This document shows positions 20,788 to 33,509 of a stretch of DNA of 63,592 nt, piece after piece. The DNA is from Anaeromyces robustus. Lineage: Eukaryota; Neocallimastigomycota; Neocallimastigomycetes; Neocallimastigales; Neocallimastigaceae. A program made the position numbers and the translations under genes. The notes under the pieces are model-generated. The model was given only the letters and a program-made list of their open reading frames with translations, was not told the DNA's origin and searched no databases. Where the stretch lies: assembly GCA_002104895.1 (NCBI GenBank), contig MCFG01000389.1, positions 1 to 63,592 on the forward strand, written 5' to 3'. Position 1 is the stretch's first letter. The number at the start of each line of letters is the position of its first letter.

Positions 20788-21363
20788 TGTAACGGTATCA
20801 ACAACGACATCAAGGAACTTCGTGGTTCAACGGTAACTACTTCTACCTTTATCATAGATATCACTGGTTCGAATCCTACTTTTACCTTTTTGATTTGGAA
20901 AATTATTCATTTATTTAGTTATTAATACATTTGTTCATTTACTTATTTTATTAATAGAATTATTTAGTCTATAATTATTCATTCACTTAGTTAGATTTAT
21001 TTAGATATTAGTTATTCGTTCACTTAGATATAAATACGATTTTATTTAGATACTAATTATGTATTCACTTAATTATAGTAATAAATAACAAAATATTTAA
21101 TTATTTTGTTATTTAAATAAGTAAACCAATCACGTAATGATTTAGAATAAGTCTTGAATATAAAAGAAATGTATTAATATTATTTTTACTCTTTGAGTCA
21201 TTATTAATAAGAAAAATATTAAATATTTAAATATTAAATAAAATACAAAATAAATCCATAAACATTATGTTTTAATATTGTGTTATTTATTTTGTTTGTT
21301 TATTTTATTTTAATTATTGAAATACTACAACAACCTAGTGAATTTCTCACTAAGTTCGTTACA
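20788..21363 (+). repeat. Solo LTR E with tRNA-like module (20823-20876)
   Basis: This 576-bp unit begins TGTAACGG and ends TTCGTTACA, flanked by TATAT (20783-20787 and 21364-21368). TGGTTCAACGG (A-box) and GGTTCGAATCC (a perfect B-box consensus) are 43 nt apart. A TATA-like GATATAAATACG lies near 21030. Diverged fragments of the same family occur at 44690-44960, at 53090-53400 (inverted) and around 32885-33010. Low-complexity flanks make the target duplication weaker evidence than for B or G. Confidence 0.7.
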
Positions 21364-21450
21364 TATATATATATATTTTAAAGAATATTTTAGAATTATA
21401 ACAGAAAATTTACTAAACTAATTACTAATAGAATTATAAAAAAAAATAAT

Positions 21451-21677
21451 TATATTATTTTTATAATAATAATAAATAATAAATAATTAAATAATATATA
21501 ATTATTAATATTAATCAAAAATTTTTTTATTTATATATTTATTTATTTATTTATTTATTTATTAATATATTTATTTATTAATATATTTATTTATTTATTT
21601 ATTTATTTTTATTGATTTATTTTTAATTATATATTATTTAATTATTTATTATTTATTATTATTATAAAAATAATATA
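21451..21677. repeat. Perfect 54-bp inverted repeat
   Basis: 21451-21504 is the exact reverse complement of 21624-21677, with a 119-bp AT-rich spacer of ATTT repeats. It would extrude or transcribe into a long hairpin. Its perfection in decayed surroundings implies recent origin or repair between the arms. No coding content. Confidence 0.8.
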
Positions 21678-22879
21678 AGTAACTGAAAATTTATAAAATA
21701 TTTTTGTGGTGATTTAGTTAAGTATTAATAAATTTCTATAAAAATAGTTTTGTATTGTTAATATAAATTTTTATAATCAATTGAATTAAAAATAATTTTT
21801 ATTAATATATAATAGCATAAAATAATTGTAATTTTAATATATATTAGTACATAAATTATTGTAGAATTACTAATAATTATTTAATTTGATAGGGACTATT
21901 ATATAACAAGAAATTGGTTATACTTAAAAAATAATTGTAATTAGTAATTTTTGTTATTTTTATTAGTAATTACTGAAGTTATAATTGATTTATTTTATAA
22001 TAAATATTTATAATATATTGATTTAATAATAATATAATTGATTTAATAATTGACTTTAATAAATATTTTGATATTGATAATAGAATTGATATTAATAATA
22101 AAATATTTGGTATTAATAATAATATATATATTTAAATTGATATTGAAAATTTCTAATATATATTACAAAAAAATATTTATTAATATTAATTATTAATATA
22201 AATATTAAATATATTATTATGAAAAATCAATATAAAAATTTTTAATTTTAAAGTTCTACAGGACACAAGGAATATAGTAATTTTAATGAAATTAAGATTA
22301 ATTGTTCTTCTTTAGCAAGATGCCCTCATTAAGACTTAAGCTACACTGAAACTGAGTTAAAATTTGACTATATTCTTCAAGTGAATATTTCTGTTCATTA
22401 ATATTAGCTATTTTAACTATAGATTATTATAAACAATATCTAAATTATATTGAAGTCAATTTTAATTTATACTAAGTAATAAGAGTGATGATTATATTGT
22501 AAATTAAAAATAAATAATATTCTTTTAAAAATATTGTAATATATGTTTAATATTTGAATTATAAATATAAAGTTTACATTTTATTAAATTAATATATTAA
22601 TTATATTCATAATTTAAATAAAGAGAGAAATATTAATAAAAAGATGTTGTTAATATATTGATTTCATGTTTAACAATAATTTTATTCAAAGTCAATTAAA
22701 CAATCATAAAAATTTTATATTTTTGAATATTTAAATTCATATAATAAATTTATATTAATTTATATTATTTATGTTATTTTATTTTATTTTTATTTATTTA
22801 TTTATTATTTTTTTTAATTTTTAATTTATTTATTTAATATTGAAAAATTATAAATAAAAATATACGTTGTAAAACTTAT
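21678..22879. other. AT-rich sequence without recognisable genes
   Basis: I see no gene here. The part 22500-22690 (AATAATATTCTTTTAAAAAT ... GATTTCATGTTTAACAATA) recurs in diverged form at 39890-40140, so it belongs to a dispersed repeat whose ends I cannot place. Confidence 0.5.
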
Positions 22880-24060
22880 TGAACAAAGAAAAGTGATAAT
22901 ATTTATGTTCTTTAGGAATAATTGTATGAATTATTCTTTACACAAAAATTTATTTTATTAAAAATACAATAAAAATTGTTTTATTATTAAATGTTATATT
23001 TTAATTTTAAAATTAATTTTATTTATTTAAAATAATTTTAAAAGTTAATTAAAAGTTATTAAAATTAAAGTATAACTACTCTATGATTATTTTTAATCTT
23101 TATTAAATTTTAAATAATAAAAATTAAAATAATATAAATTTTATTATTTTAAAGTTATTAAACTAACCAATTTTTTAACTATACTATGTTTTAATTATTT
23201 ATTTTGACTAATTCTATGTTATAATTAGCAAAGAGAAAATTTACATGCAATATTTACAGTTATTTATATTTTTCTTAAAAATTAAACTATTTACTATAAA
23301 AGAAATAAAAGAATAATTATTTACAATAAAATAATTAATAGAATAAACAAATAGAATAAAATATTAAATATAAAATATTAATAAAAGAATAATTATTTAC
23401 AATAAAATAATTAATAGAATAAACAAATAGAATAAAATATTAAATATAAAATATTAATAAAAGAATTATTTATAGTATAAAAAATAATTAAAATTGTTAA
23501 TAAAAGAAGTATTTAGAATAATAAAATAAACAAGTTTGTTTATTAATTTTAATAAAATTAATTGTTATTTTTAATTTAGAATTATTATTAATATATTACA
23601 AAGAATAATTAAGAATTATTTTAAAGTCATGTTATATAATTAAAGTGTTTTAATTTATGATTTTATATTAATTATTAATTATTATTAAAAATTATATAAA
23701 AATTATTAATAATATTAATATTTATTATAAAATCATAATAAAATAAATATTATTATATTAATTTTATTTTAATAAAAATATTAAAAATATTATCTAAAAT
23801 ATTCGTTTTGCTCTTGTTTACTTTTAAAGTGTAATTTATTATTTTAAAGTAATTTCTCGAAGTTATAAATTTTATTTAATAATATTTGTTGATTTAATTT
23901 TTGATAAATTAATCTTTGAAAAATTAAGTTTTATTATATCTTTTTAGAAATAAAAGTTAATTTTATTAAGAATTAAAACAATTTACCAAAAATTTACAAG
24001 ATTAAGGCTATTTTTGATTTAACCTAAATATCAGATATTATAATTATTTATCACTCGTGA
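22880..24060 (+). repeat. Dispersed repeat K, copy 1
   Basis: This stretch aligns with the reverse complement of 50780-51745 (for example AAAAGTGATAATATTTATGTTCTTT at the left end and TATTTTTGATTTAACC at the right end). No coding frame is visible. Within it a 76-bp unit is duplicated in tandem (23311-23386 and 23387-23462) where copy 2 has only one. Its nature is unknown. In copy 2 it lies directly behind the LTR-G-type extension, which suggests it is LTR or leader sequence of an unseen element. Confidence 0.6.
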
Positions 24061-24629
24061 TAAAGAATGAAATTTAATTAATAAAATAATAATTTAGATG
24101 ATTTTGAAAATTATCAATATTAATTTAAATATTAAATTAAAAAATATTAAATTATTTAAAGTATAATAAAACAATAATAATAAATAAATTTATAGATATT
24201 AAAAATAAAATAATTATTTAACAATCTATTGTTAAATACATATTATTTGTGTTAATCATATATTTATGAAACCTTTAAAAATCATGCTCATGTACTATAA
24301 TAAATCTTTTATAAAATATATATTATGTGATGTATTCATATATATATATTTTATTTTTTAAATGTAATGAACTTCGGTCTTACTAAATTTATAAATTTTT
24401 AATTAAATAAATAGTTTATTTAATAAATTATATATATACTAAATAATTATAATACTTGAGATTATTAACTAAAAAAATAAAAATCGTATATATATTAATA
24501 ATAATTAAATTAATAAGAAATTATAATGTAAAATTGATTTATTTAAAAAAAATAAGGAATACTGTATTATATTATTATATTTCCTACATTCATATTTAAC
24601 AACAATTTTAAGCATACTTAATGTTATTA

Positions 24630-25626
24630 CCTATCTAGCTTGGCGAGATTTATTTGGTTTTTTTTATTAAATAAAACTAATAATGGGTTTATACTCTGTA
24701 TAAAAATAGTTTCAGGTTTATTACCATTAAAATAAAGTTTAAATTTTATACTTTAAAAATAAACAGTAGTGCGTTCTAAATCAGTTACATTGTAATTTAA
24801 TTCGGTAGATTTTAAAGTTCTTGTTTAAATTTATATGTATGAGTGCTGTTGTAAGTTTTTATTTAAATATTTTAAATTTTTCTTCAGAAACTTCATTCCA
24901 AATTTTTTTTCATTTTTTAAAGTAATTTAAATAATTATTAAGCAATTATAGCAAAATCTAATAAAATTTCTGTAATATTTAATTACTCCAAGGAAAAAGA
25001 TATTAATTGAATAATGTTTTTAGGTTACTTCTATTTAAAAATAGCATCTACCTCTTTAGATATTAGTTTTACTCCAATAGATAAGATTTATTCCTGTACT
25101 AGTAAATTAAATGACTATCTTTAATCTTTTTCTTCTATTGGAATTTGATGTAATCCAGAAAATAAATAGAAGTGTAGACAAATATTTAACTTTATTGCCA
25201 ATTGAAGATAATATTTCTTTTATAATATAGTAATGGATATGTATCTTTAATCGTACTATTATTTATTTTCCTATAATCCACTACTATTCTCTATTTTTTG
25301 TTTTTTTTGGAATAAGAATAACTGAGAATGGCCATAAAGATTTATACAGTTCAATTAAATAGTTTTTAATATATATAAAAGGGCTTAAGTGCAATAAAAT
25401 CAGCATATTCATGTATAATAATAATAAATTGTTTTATATTTTTACAATTATTATATCTCAAGTTAAAATATTTTATTGATTTTCCTCTTCTAATTCTTAA
25501 AATCTTTATGTTAAAGTATTTTTCTTGTGGAGTCACATTTAAATATTTTTCTATAGCCTTCTTTATTTCGTCAATTGAAAAAAATTTTATTTTTTTCTTT
25601 TTTAGATCGTCTTTAATACCTTTCAA
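24630..25626 (-). pseudogene. Heavily decayed Gypsy relic (Gag?, RT, RNase H)
   Basis: On the minus strand RIVVDYRKINNSTIKDTYPL (about 25290-25230) is the reverse transcriptase palm entry. ELNYNVTDLERTTVYF with GNKPETIF and NPLLVLFNKKN (about 24810-24650) matches the RNase H segment of element A (ERNYSITDLEGTALYF). Upstream, the frame 25626-25366 contains IKYFNLRYNNCKNIKQF, which resembles the Gag C-terminal capsid pattern. Stops and gaps are frequent. The copy is much older than A. Confidence 0.6.
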
Positions 25627-26519
25627 TCTCCCTTTAACACTTTGTCCATTTTTCTCTTCACAAATGTAGGATAGATTTTAAACTTTTCTGTTTAATTTTA
25701 TATATCTTTCTTTACAACCAAGATTTAGAAGTATTTTAGAGATTTCACTTATTTTTATTTTTAAATTTATGGATACAAATAATATACTGTAAAATTATTT
25801 ATTAATTTTATTTATTTATTTAATTATTTATTTAATAATATTAAATAGGATAAAGGATTGTAACTAATTCTAATAGACAAAATATAATTATTAGAAGTGA
25901 AAAATAAATAATTTATAAAACTTGCTAAAAGAAATTTGATATTGTTATATTATTTTTAGTATATTCAAATGATATATAAAAGTATGAAAAGTATAAAATA
26001 TATGAAAAAATATCAATAAAAATTTACTAAAATCAAATATATATAAGGAAAAAAAAAAATATTCAAAAAATAAAATATATAAAGGAATTTCAAGGAATTA
26101 ATTATGTTCAAAAAAATTCTGTTAATATATTATTATAAATTAAATAATTATTGTAATACCTTTTTTAGAAGATTTGAGTTTTTAAAAGATTAGTACAAAT
26201 TATTATTTATAATATATAATATTTCTTATATAATTTATATTAATTTTATTAATTTATTTATTTTAATAGTTAATATCAGAATTAATATTGTAAGAATTAT
26301 TTTATATATAATTATATTTTAGGAATTTGTCAATAGAATTAATTTATTAAATAAGAATACTTAAATCAATATGGAATAGATTTCCTGTAATAATAATAAT
26401 TATAATGAGAAATTTAATAATATTTTTATTATGAAATAATTTTCAAAGTTTTAATATTACAATCATTTAAATTAATATTAATTATTAAAAGAATATTTTG
26501 TTAATAATTACTAAAATAA

Positions 26520-27560
26520 ATAAATAAGTAGTACGTTTTATTGCGTAGTCCCGATAATTTAAGTTTTATTGCCAAGTATAGTTTTTATATAAACAGTAAC
26601 TGTTCTATTGAATCTTTTAGCAATGTATCATTGTTATCTGGATGATATATTAGAGAGAATTCTTTACTAATAACATTTCTACTGCAAAAACTTTTAATTA
26701 ATTGCGATTTTACTTTTAAGTGAATAACCCCATCTTTTTCTTGAGTAAAAATAAAATGTAAAATAAGTTATCTTTTATAGAATCATCAATAAAGTTATAA
26801 TATATTTTATCTTTTATTGATTAATTCATTCATCTGTCAATAATATTGTAGTATATAACTTTTATTGATTTTGGTTGATTTTGGTGTTATTCTATTGTGT
26901 GACTTTTTGTTTAACATTCCAAACATTTAATGATTTATACTACGATTATTTATATAGTTTTCCTAATGATTGTATTAGATATTTTTATAATTTTATTTAT
27001 CTAAATTAATTTTTATTATTGGATAGTCAGTTTTATTTATGATTATAATTTATTTTGCAATATTTTTATTTTATTTAGTAAATATTTTGATAAATCATTT
27101 AAAAAACTTTATGCTATTAATTATTTATATTTCCTGTATAGGTACGTATCCTAAAAATTTGCATATAGAATTTATAGAATCATCTATAAAAATAATATTT
27201 TTTAGTATTTTCTAAATTATTGTTTCTTTCATTATTATTAAATTATATAGAATGTATTTTTATATTTTTAACCATTATCTAAATCTGAGTAGACTGCATC
27301 TTATAAATTTTATTAATAAAATTGAGGTTGTGATTATTATTTAAAATTTATTTTAATTTTGGTTTTTATTATTTCTTCTGTTGTCATTTGTATTAAAGTA
27401 ACAATTTTCAGTACCATGATTATTCATTTTACATATATGATAAAAAGTTTTATATTATTGTTGTTATCATTAAAATTATTGATTTTCCAGATTGAATAGT
27501 TATCTCCATTGAGTGGAACTTTAGTTAGTTAAATGATGTTAAAATAGTAAATTCATATAA
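26520..27560 (-). pseudogene. Decayed Ty1/Copia relic (Gag and integrase traces)
   Basis: On the minus strand VPLNGDNYSIWK (about 27525-27490) is the hallmark start of Copia Gag. YHICKMNNHGTENC (about 27430-27390) fits a zinc knuckle with the first Cys changed to Tyr. FIDDSIKDNLFYIL (about 26810-26770) resembles the catalytic FIDDxSR segment of Copia integrase. Between them stops abound. The three matches come in the right order and spacing for a shortened Copia element, so I consider it real but old. Confidence 0.5.
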
Positions 27561-30500
27561 TATTCTCAATAAGTTTTGATTCTTAATCTAAAATTGTTTT
27601 AAAACATTATATTAATTATTTTATTATTAATAATTTTATTCATTAAATTTTTCTTTTATTAAAATTAATAATATAAATTTTACATTTAATTTTAATATAT
27701 TTGCAATAATATATTATATACATTATTTTATTAATAATTACATTCACTTTGAATTTTCAAATACATTTTTAATACTAAAATAAATATTCTTAAAATGATC
27801 TTAAATGTATTTTGGAAACCTTTAAAAGTTCTTAGAATCCTTTATATTTTTTTTTGAATTTATATTATTCTTCACTAATTTATACAAAGAAAATATAATG
27901 TCTTTTCAAGAATAATATAGAAAAGAAAATAAGATTTTGAAACATCTTATTAAAAAAACATCAACTATAAAATTGAATTATACATTTAATACAATTTGCA
28001 TTTTAAATTGAAAGTAAAATAAAAATACATAAAAGTATTTCATGTAATATTAAATATTTGTTATTTATGATTAAATTTATATTAAAATAAGGGAATAAAA
28101 TATTGAAATAAATTATGAAATAGATAAAATTATTAATTTTTAGTATAGTTTAATACAAAATAACGTTTATGTTTTTAGAGAGCATAATAGAAAATATACA
28201 AAAATAATAATTTATATTAATTGAAAATATTTTTATATGATAATAATTAATAATATAATATTTTTTGAATAATAATAAATATCAATTATTTGATATAAAC
28301 AATTATATATTATTTTTAATAATTAGTTCAACTTTTTTAATTTTAATACTATTAAATAATAGATTTATTGTTTTATCATTACTATTGATATTAACAGCTA
28401 TATTATTATATATCTATAAAATAAATTTAATACTTATAAAGCTTTACTTGATTTTATTGAAATTAAGAATATAAATTACATAATAATTAAAAATAGAAAA
28501 TTTTTAAAACCTGTATTATATAAATAATAATTAAAAAATTTTACTTATATATTTGTATTTACATAATTAATTATGTTTTATATTTTAAAATGTATTAAAA
28601 AAGTATTTTTATTATACACTTATAATAAATTTTTTAAAAATTTTATATAAAAAAAGATAATTATTATAATTAATTGATAAATATTTTTTAAATATTTTCA
28701 TTTTACTTTAATATATCGTTTTAATAATAAAGAATAAATATTGATTAAAATTTTTGTTTGATGATAATTATTAGAAAATTATTATTATAATATTCATTAT
28801 TATTAATTTATAATATTTTAAATAAATATTTATTTTTTATTAAGGAAATTTAATATTTATCCCAATTTTCTTTATATATATTATTAAACTTTTTGTAGTA
28901 TTATATCAATAATTTAAATATTTATAAATTTACTTGTAAATCAAATAAACATACAAAGTTTAACAATCATTATAAAAATATTTTTATAATAAAATAATAA
29001 TAAATTTAAATGTACAATTATATATTTTATTTCTTTTTATTTTTGTAATTTTTAAAAAAACATTAAATTTTCTATTAATATTTATTTTTTCGTTCTTGTT
29101 TAATATTAAATTTAAATGAAATAATTAATTATTTAAATTTAATATTAAACTATAACTAATATTTAAAATATTTAATATTGATAAAAGAATTAAATATACC
29201 AATATTTTATATATATATTAAGATAATTATTATAATGAATATAATAATTATTTTAATATATATATAAATAGTTTTTCGTTAAATGTAACGACTATTATAC
29301 AATTTTAAAACAAAATATTATAAATTAATATATATATATAAAATAAAATATATATAAATTAAGTTATAAATTAAGTAATATATACTGTATAAAATTATAC
29401 TGTATACTTAATTTATAACTTAATTTATATATACTTCATTTTACAGTATAATTTTTATTTTATTAATAAATATTTAGTTGATAGTATTAACATAGAAATA
29501 TTAATAATAATAATTAACTATTAATAATTTTATTTTTATTTTATATAATATTTCTTAAAAAATATTTATAATTTCTGTTTTTTATTATTATAACTGTACT
29601 ATATTATAATATATATACATTTTGTAACTGATATACAATTTTTCCTTTAAGTACTAAATTTTAGTATACAATTTTAACATTTTATTAAAAGAAAATAGAA
29701 AATGAATAAAATTAATTGTAAATTTTATTATAATAATTATTTTAAAATTTAAAAACATTGAAATATTAATGAATAATTTTGTAATGTTATAAACAATAAT
29801 ATTATAGTAATTATTGATTAATGATTAAATTAATTTATGATAAAATTAATTTATTATTATTGTTATATGAACAAAATAAGATACGAAAAAATGCACGAGA
29901 TATTATAATTGGTAAATTGAAAAAATAAGCAAATCCAAAAATAAATAAATATATATATATATTTAAATTTTATATCGTTTATATATAAACAATATAATTA
30001 AAATCACGACAAACCAAATAAACAAAATGTAACAATATATTAAAAATTTATATCCATATAAATAATATTTACAACCCAAAATAGTATAATAATAAAATTG
30101 ACCAAAAAAATTCAATTTCAATTTCATACATTTAAATTTCAAGGATTATTATTATAATATACCATTTCACAATATATATAAAAAAAATATATTAAAAGTA
30201 ACAAGAAATATATTTTAATATAAAGAATTTGAGAAATTAAATAATAATAATTTATTTATAATCTAAATAATGAATATAATTCATTAGTAAATTACTTTTT
30301 CTTATTATTTATGTTATTAATTCTCTAGAAAATGACTAAATAAACGAAATATTATATACGTATAATTTCGTATTACACTAGTATATTCAATATCAAAAAA
30401 ATTATTAATATTGAATATATATAAAAATTAAAAAAATTTAGTTTATTATTTTATTTATTTTATAAAAGTTATTTTTTAGTTTTAATCATTTTTAATTATT

Positions 30501-31035
30501 ATTAATATATATTTTTTGTATAATCATTTTGTTACCAGATTTAGAAAGTTTACTATTCAATAATTTTAATACGTAATTAGATGAATCAACGCTTTCTTGT
30601 ACTTCAAGTTTAATAGATATTTTAAAAGTATTAAGTAAATCTAAAGCATTAAATATGTTTTATTTAATGAAAAATACTATATATAATTAAAAAACAATTT
30701 TTATAATATATTGGGATTTTTATTTAATTTAGAAATACTAATAAAAAATAACATTTTTAATTAATATATATATATATAATTGTAATAGATTTTCCATTTT
30801 TTTAAATTTACAAATACTCTGTTGTATAATTTATTTATTATATTTTTAATATATATTTTGATATATTTTAATTTATTCAAATTTGTTCTAAATTTTATAA
30901 TTTAAATAATTTTCTTTTAATAAGTTTATATTTTATTTTGTTATAAAATATTGAATAATAATAAGTGTTTCTGTAATTATTTTAATTTTACTTAATGAAT
31001 AAATATTGTTTTTATTTTATAATAATTCTCTTTTT
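27561..31035. other. AT-rich graveyard without recognisable genes
   Basis: More than 3 kb of A/T sequence with no credible gene. It contains several perfect palindromes, the clearest 27-bp arms at 29351-29377 and 29405-29431 with a 27-bp loop, and another around 29100-29150. A 69-codon hydrophobic frame at 28265 is likely a by-product of base composition. Confidence 0.5.
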
Positions 31036-31975
31036 TAATGTGTTGCATTTCGCAATGTTGCATTTCGCAATATGATATGGGGCGCATATTAAATTTTTGC
31101 AATGAGGCGCATAAAAAATAAAAAAAAAATGAAAAATTTTTTAACACAAATTATGAAAACCACGTTATGATATGAAATAAAATAAAATAGAATTTAAAAA
31201 AATTAAACAAATAAATAAAAAATATATATATAAATAAATAAATAGAAAATAAACAAATAAATAAATATTTCTTTTCTTATTAATTACTTACAAAAAAAAA
31301 AAAGTAAAAAAATTAAAAAAAAAAAAATTTATTATAAAATTAAATATATTTATATTATTTTTTGATAAATGAATAATAATAAATAAAATAAAAGATAATA
31401 AATAATATAACAGTATTATATATGTATTTTTATTAAAAAGACGATAATAAATAATAAATAAAAAAATAATATAAATTTTAGAATAAAGAAAAGAAACAAA
31501 TAAATAAATATTTTTTTATAAATTACTTATTTACGAAAAAAAAATATAAAAATAAAAATTCATTATAAAATTAAATATTTTTATAAAATTTTTTTGATTT
31601 GAAATATTAAAAGAAAAATTCAATATTATTAAAATATTAAATAAAAATTATAATTAAATAAAAAAAATATTCAAAAAATATTCAATATTATTAAAATATT
31701 AAATAATATTGAAGAAATAATATCATTAAATAAAAAAATAAATAAAATATTATTAAAATACTAAAAAAATATTCAATATTAAAAAAATATTTAATATTAT
31801 TAAAACATTAAATAAAAAAATATTATTAAATAAAAAAAAATTATTAAATAAAAAAAAATTATTAAATAAAAAAAAATTATTAAATAATTCTTTATATTAT
31901 ATTTTTATTTATTTAATTATTTATCCAATTATGCGCCCCATTGCGAAATGCAACATTGCGAAATACAACTCTCCC
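31036..31975 (-). mobile_element. DNA element L, copy 1 (940 bp, non-coding)
   Basis: It is flanked by the 8-bp duplication CTCTTTTT (31028-31035 and 31976-31983). Ends carry inverted repeats built from TTGCATTTCGCAATG, doubled at each end, plus subterminal GGGGCGCAT and GAGGCGCAT boxes. Read on the minus strand it starts GGGAGAGTTG and ends CAACACATTA. The interior is A/T-rich and codes for nothing. It closely matches the reverse complement of 53620-54607. An 8-bp duplication with short inverted ends points to a cut-and-paste DNA transposon derivative; hAT is one candidate, but the ends are not a textbook match. Confidence 0.9.
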
Positions 31976-31983
31976 CTCTTTTT

Positions 31984-33059
31984 AACTCCAATTAAATTCT
32001 AAGACAAAATAAACCAATAATTTGGCCTATTTTGTTAATTTATTATAGGAATTTTTATTAAATAATTAACCATTATAAAATAATATATTTAAAATAAATA
32101 AAATATTTAATTAAAATTTAAATTTTTATAAAACAAAATTTCTAATTATTGTTTATAAATTATTTATATTAACTGATTAATTGATTTATAATTATTATTC
32201 AATTATATATATTCATATTTTTTGTATATACAATTTTTTTTAATTGAAAAAAATAAATTTTTATAATTAATAATTAAGTATATATATATAAAATAGGACT
32301 GTTTCACAATAAAAATTTTAATATGCACAACAAAATTTTAATATGAATATATTAATATGGAAATTAAATAATAAATTATTAATTATAAAAATTTATTCTT
32401 AAAATTGAATATACTAAAAAATATAAATAATTTCAATACGTTTCGTTCATAAATTATATTTATTAATTTCCTATTAATAGATAGAATTGATATAAAATTA
32501 TAGAATTATGAAAAAATTATATATATATTAAGTAAAAATTTAAAAGTAATATAATTTTTTCATAATTCTATATTAATCAATAATTAATTCTAGTCTTAAT
32601 AATAAAAAGATTATTATGTAAATCATAAAAAAAAATTTTTGTACTTAAAAAATAATAATTTTCTAATTATTAATATAATATACTTATAATAAGCATAAAT
32701 GAATAATATTTATTTATGCTTTAATATTTATTTTTTATTTATTAATTTATTAGTAATAATTATTAATTTAATTATTGAATATATGATTAAGAACTAGATA
32801 AATTATTATAATAATTAAGTGAATATTAAATTAATGTTTAGATAAATATAATTCTATTAATATCTTTAAATAGTAGTAGTAGTACATATTTATATTATTT
32901 TACTTGGTTGTCTCTGATTCGAATCTTACTTTCTACCTCTTGGAATAAAATTATTTATTTAATTAATAATAAATACATTCATTCAATTATTAAATAATAA
33001 TTTAATTAAAAATATTTAACACTTAAAGCATTTCTGCAAAATTAAATTAAATAATGTAA
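31984..33059. other. AT-rich sequence with a hairpin and an E-type LTR scrap
   Basis: 23-bp perfect arms at 32500-32522 and 32549-32571 form a hairpin. At 32900-33010 GATTCGAATCTTACTTTC and the following ATTTATT-rich stretch resemble the B-box part of LTR E (GGTTCGAATCCTACTTTT), without its A-box. No gene. Confidence 0.45.
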
Positions 33060-33265
33060 TTTAGTCACTATATATAGTGACTTAAATTACATATAAAGAA
33101 TATTACGCTAAAATTAAAACAAAATAAATTATTAATTTATTTTGTGAAATATTTAATTTTTATTTTTAATCTAAAATTTTTATTGTTTTTAAAATTAAAA
33201 TACATAATAAATATATTATTAATATTAGAATAAATAATAAATAATAAATGAACTTAAAAAATTAA
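33060..33265 (+). repeat. Fragment of LTR family M
   Basis: It aligns with the inner part of the M LTR at 59850-60075 (AAATAAATTATTAATTTATTTTG and following). It begins with an almost perfect palindrome GTAATTTAGTCACTATATATAGTGACTTAAATTAC-type arm pair at 33057-33091, the counterpart of a hairpin kept in other M copies with different stem bases. No coding. Confidence 0.55.
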
Positions 33266-33284
33266 AATTTAAATAACATTACCC

Positions 33285-33500
33285 CTTTCAAAATTTTCAT
33301 AAAATTTTGAAGTATTTATTTTTTTTATAATTATATTTATATATTATACTAATTTATTTATATTTATTTTCTATTTATTTGTGGGCTATCTAAACTTTAA
33401 TCATTAATATATTTATTATTTCTAAAAATTGATAACTATAATTAAAATTATTTAGTCTTAGTTTTAATAGTTAATTTAAAATTTCTATCTTTAGAACTAA
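33285..33500 (-). repeat. Left arm of an inverted repeat around a Copia relic
   Basis: About 190 bp (from CAAAATTTTCATAAAATTTTG through GTGGGCTATCTAAAC to TAGTCTTAGTTTTAATAG) is the near-exact inverse of 37015-37225. The sequence belongs to the outer part of LTR family M but is closer to its partner arm than to the other M copies. The stretch TTTCTATCTTTAGAACTAAT occurs next to both arms in direct orientation. Confidence 0.75.
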
Positions 33501-33509
33501 TAAATATAA

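Noticed and set aside
20823-20876. Functional tRNA gene in LTR E (and the equivalents in the other LTRs)
   Set aside because: A- and B-boxes and spacing fit, but acceptor and T-stem pairing fail; called a tRNA-like module only.
28265-28474. 69-codon hydrophobic frame
   Set aside because: Composition of extreme A/T DNA gives Ile/Leu/Asn frames by chance; no start context, neighbour or homology supports it.
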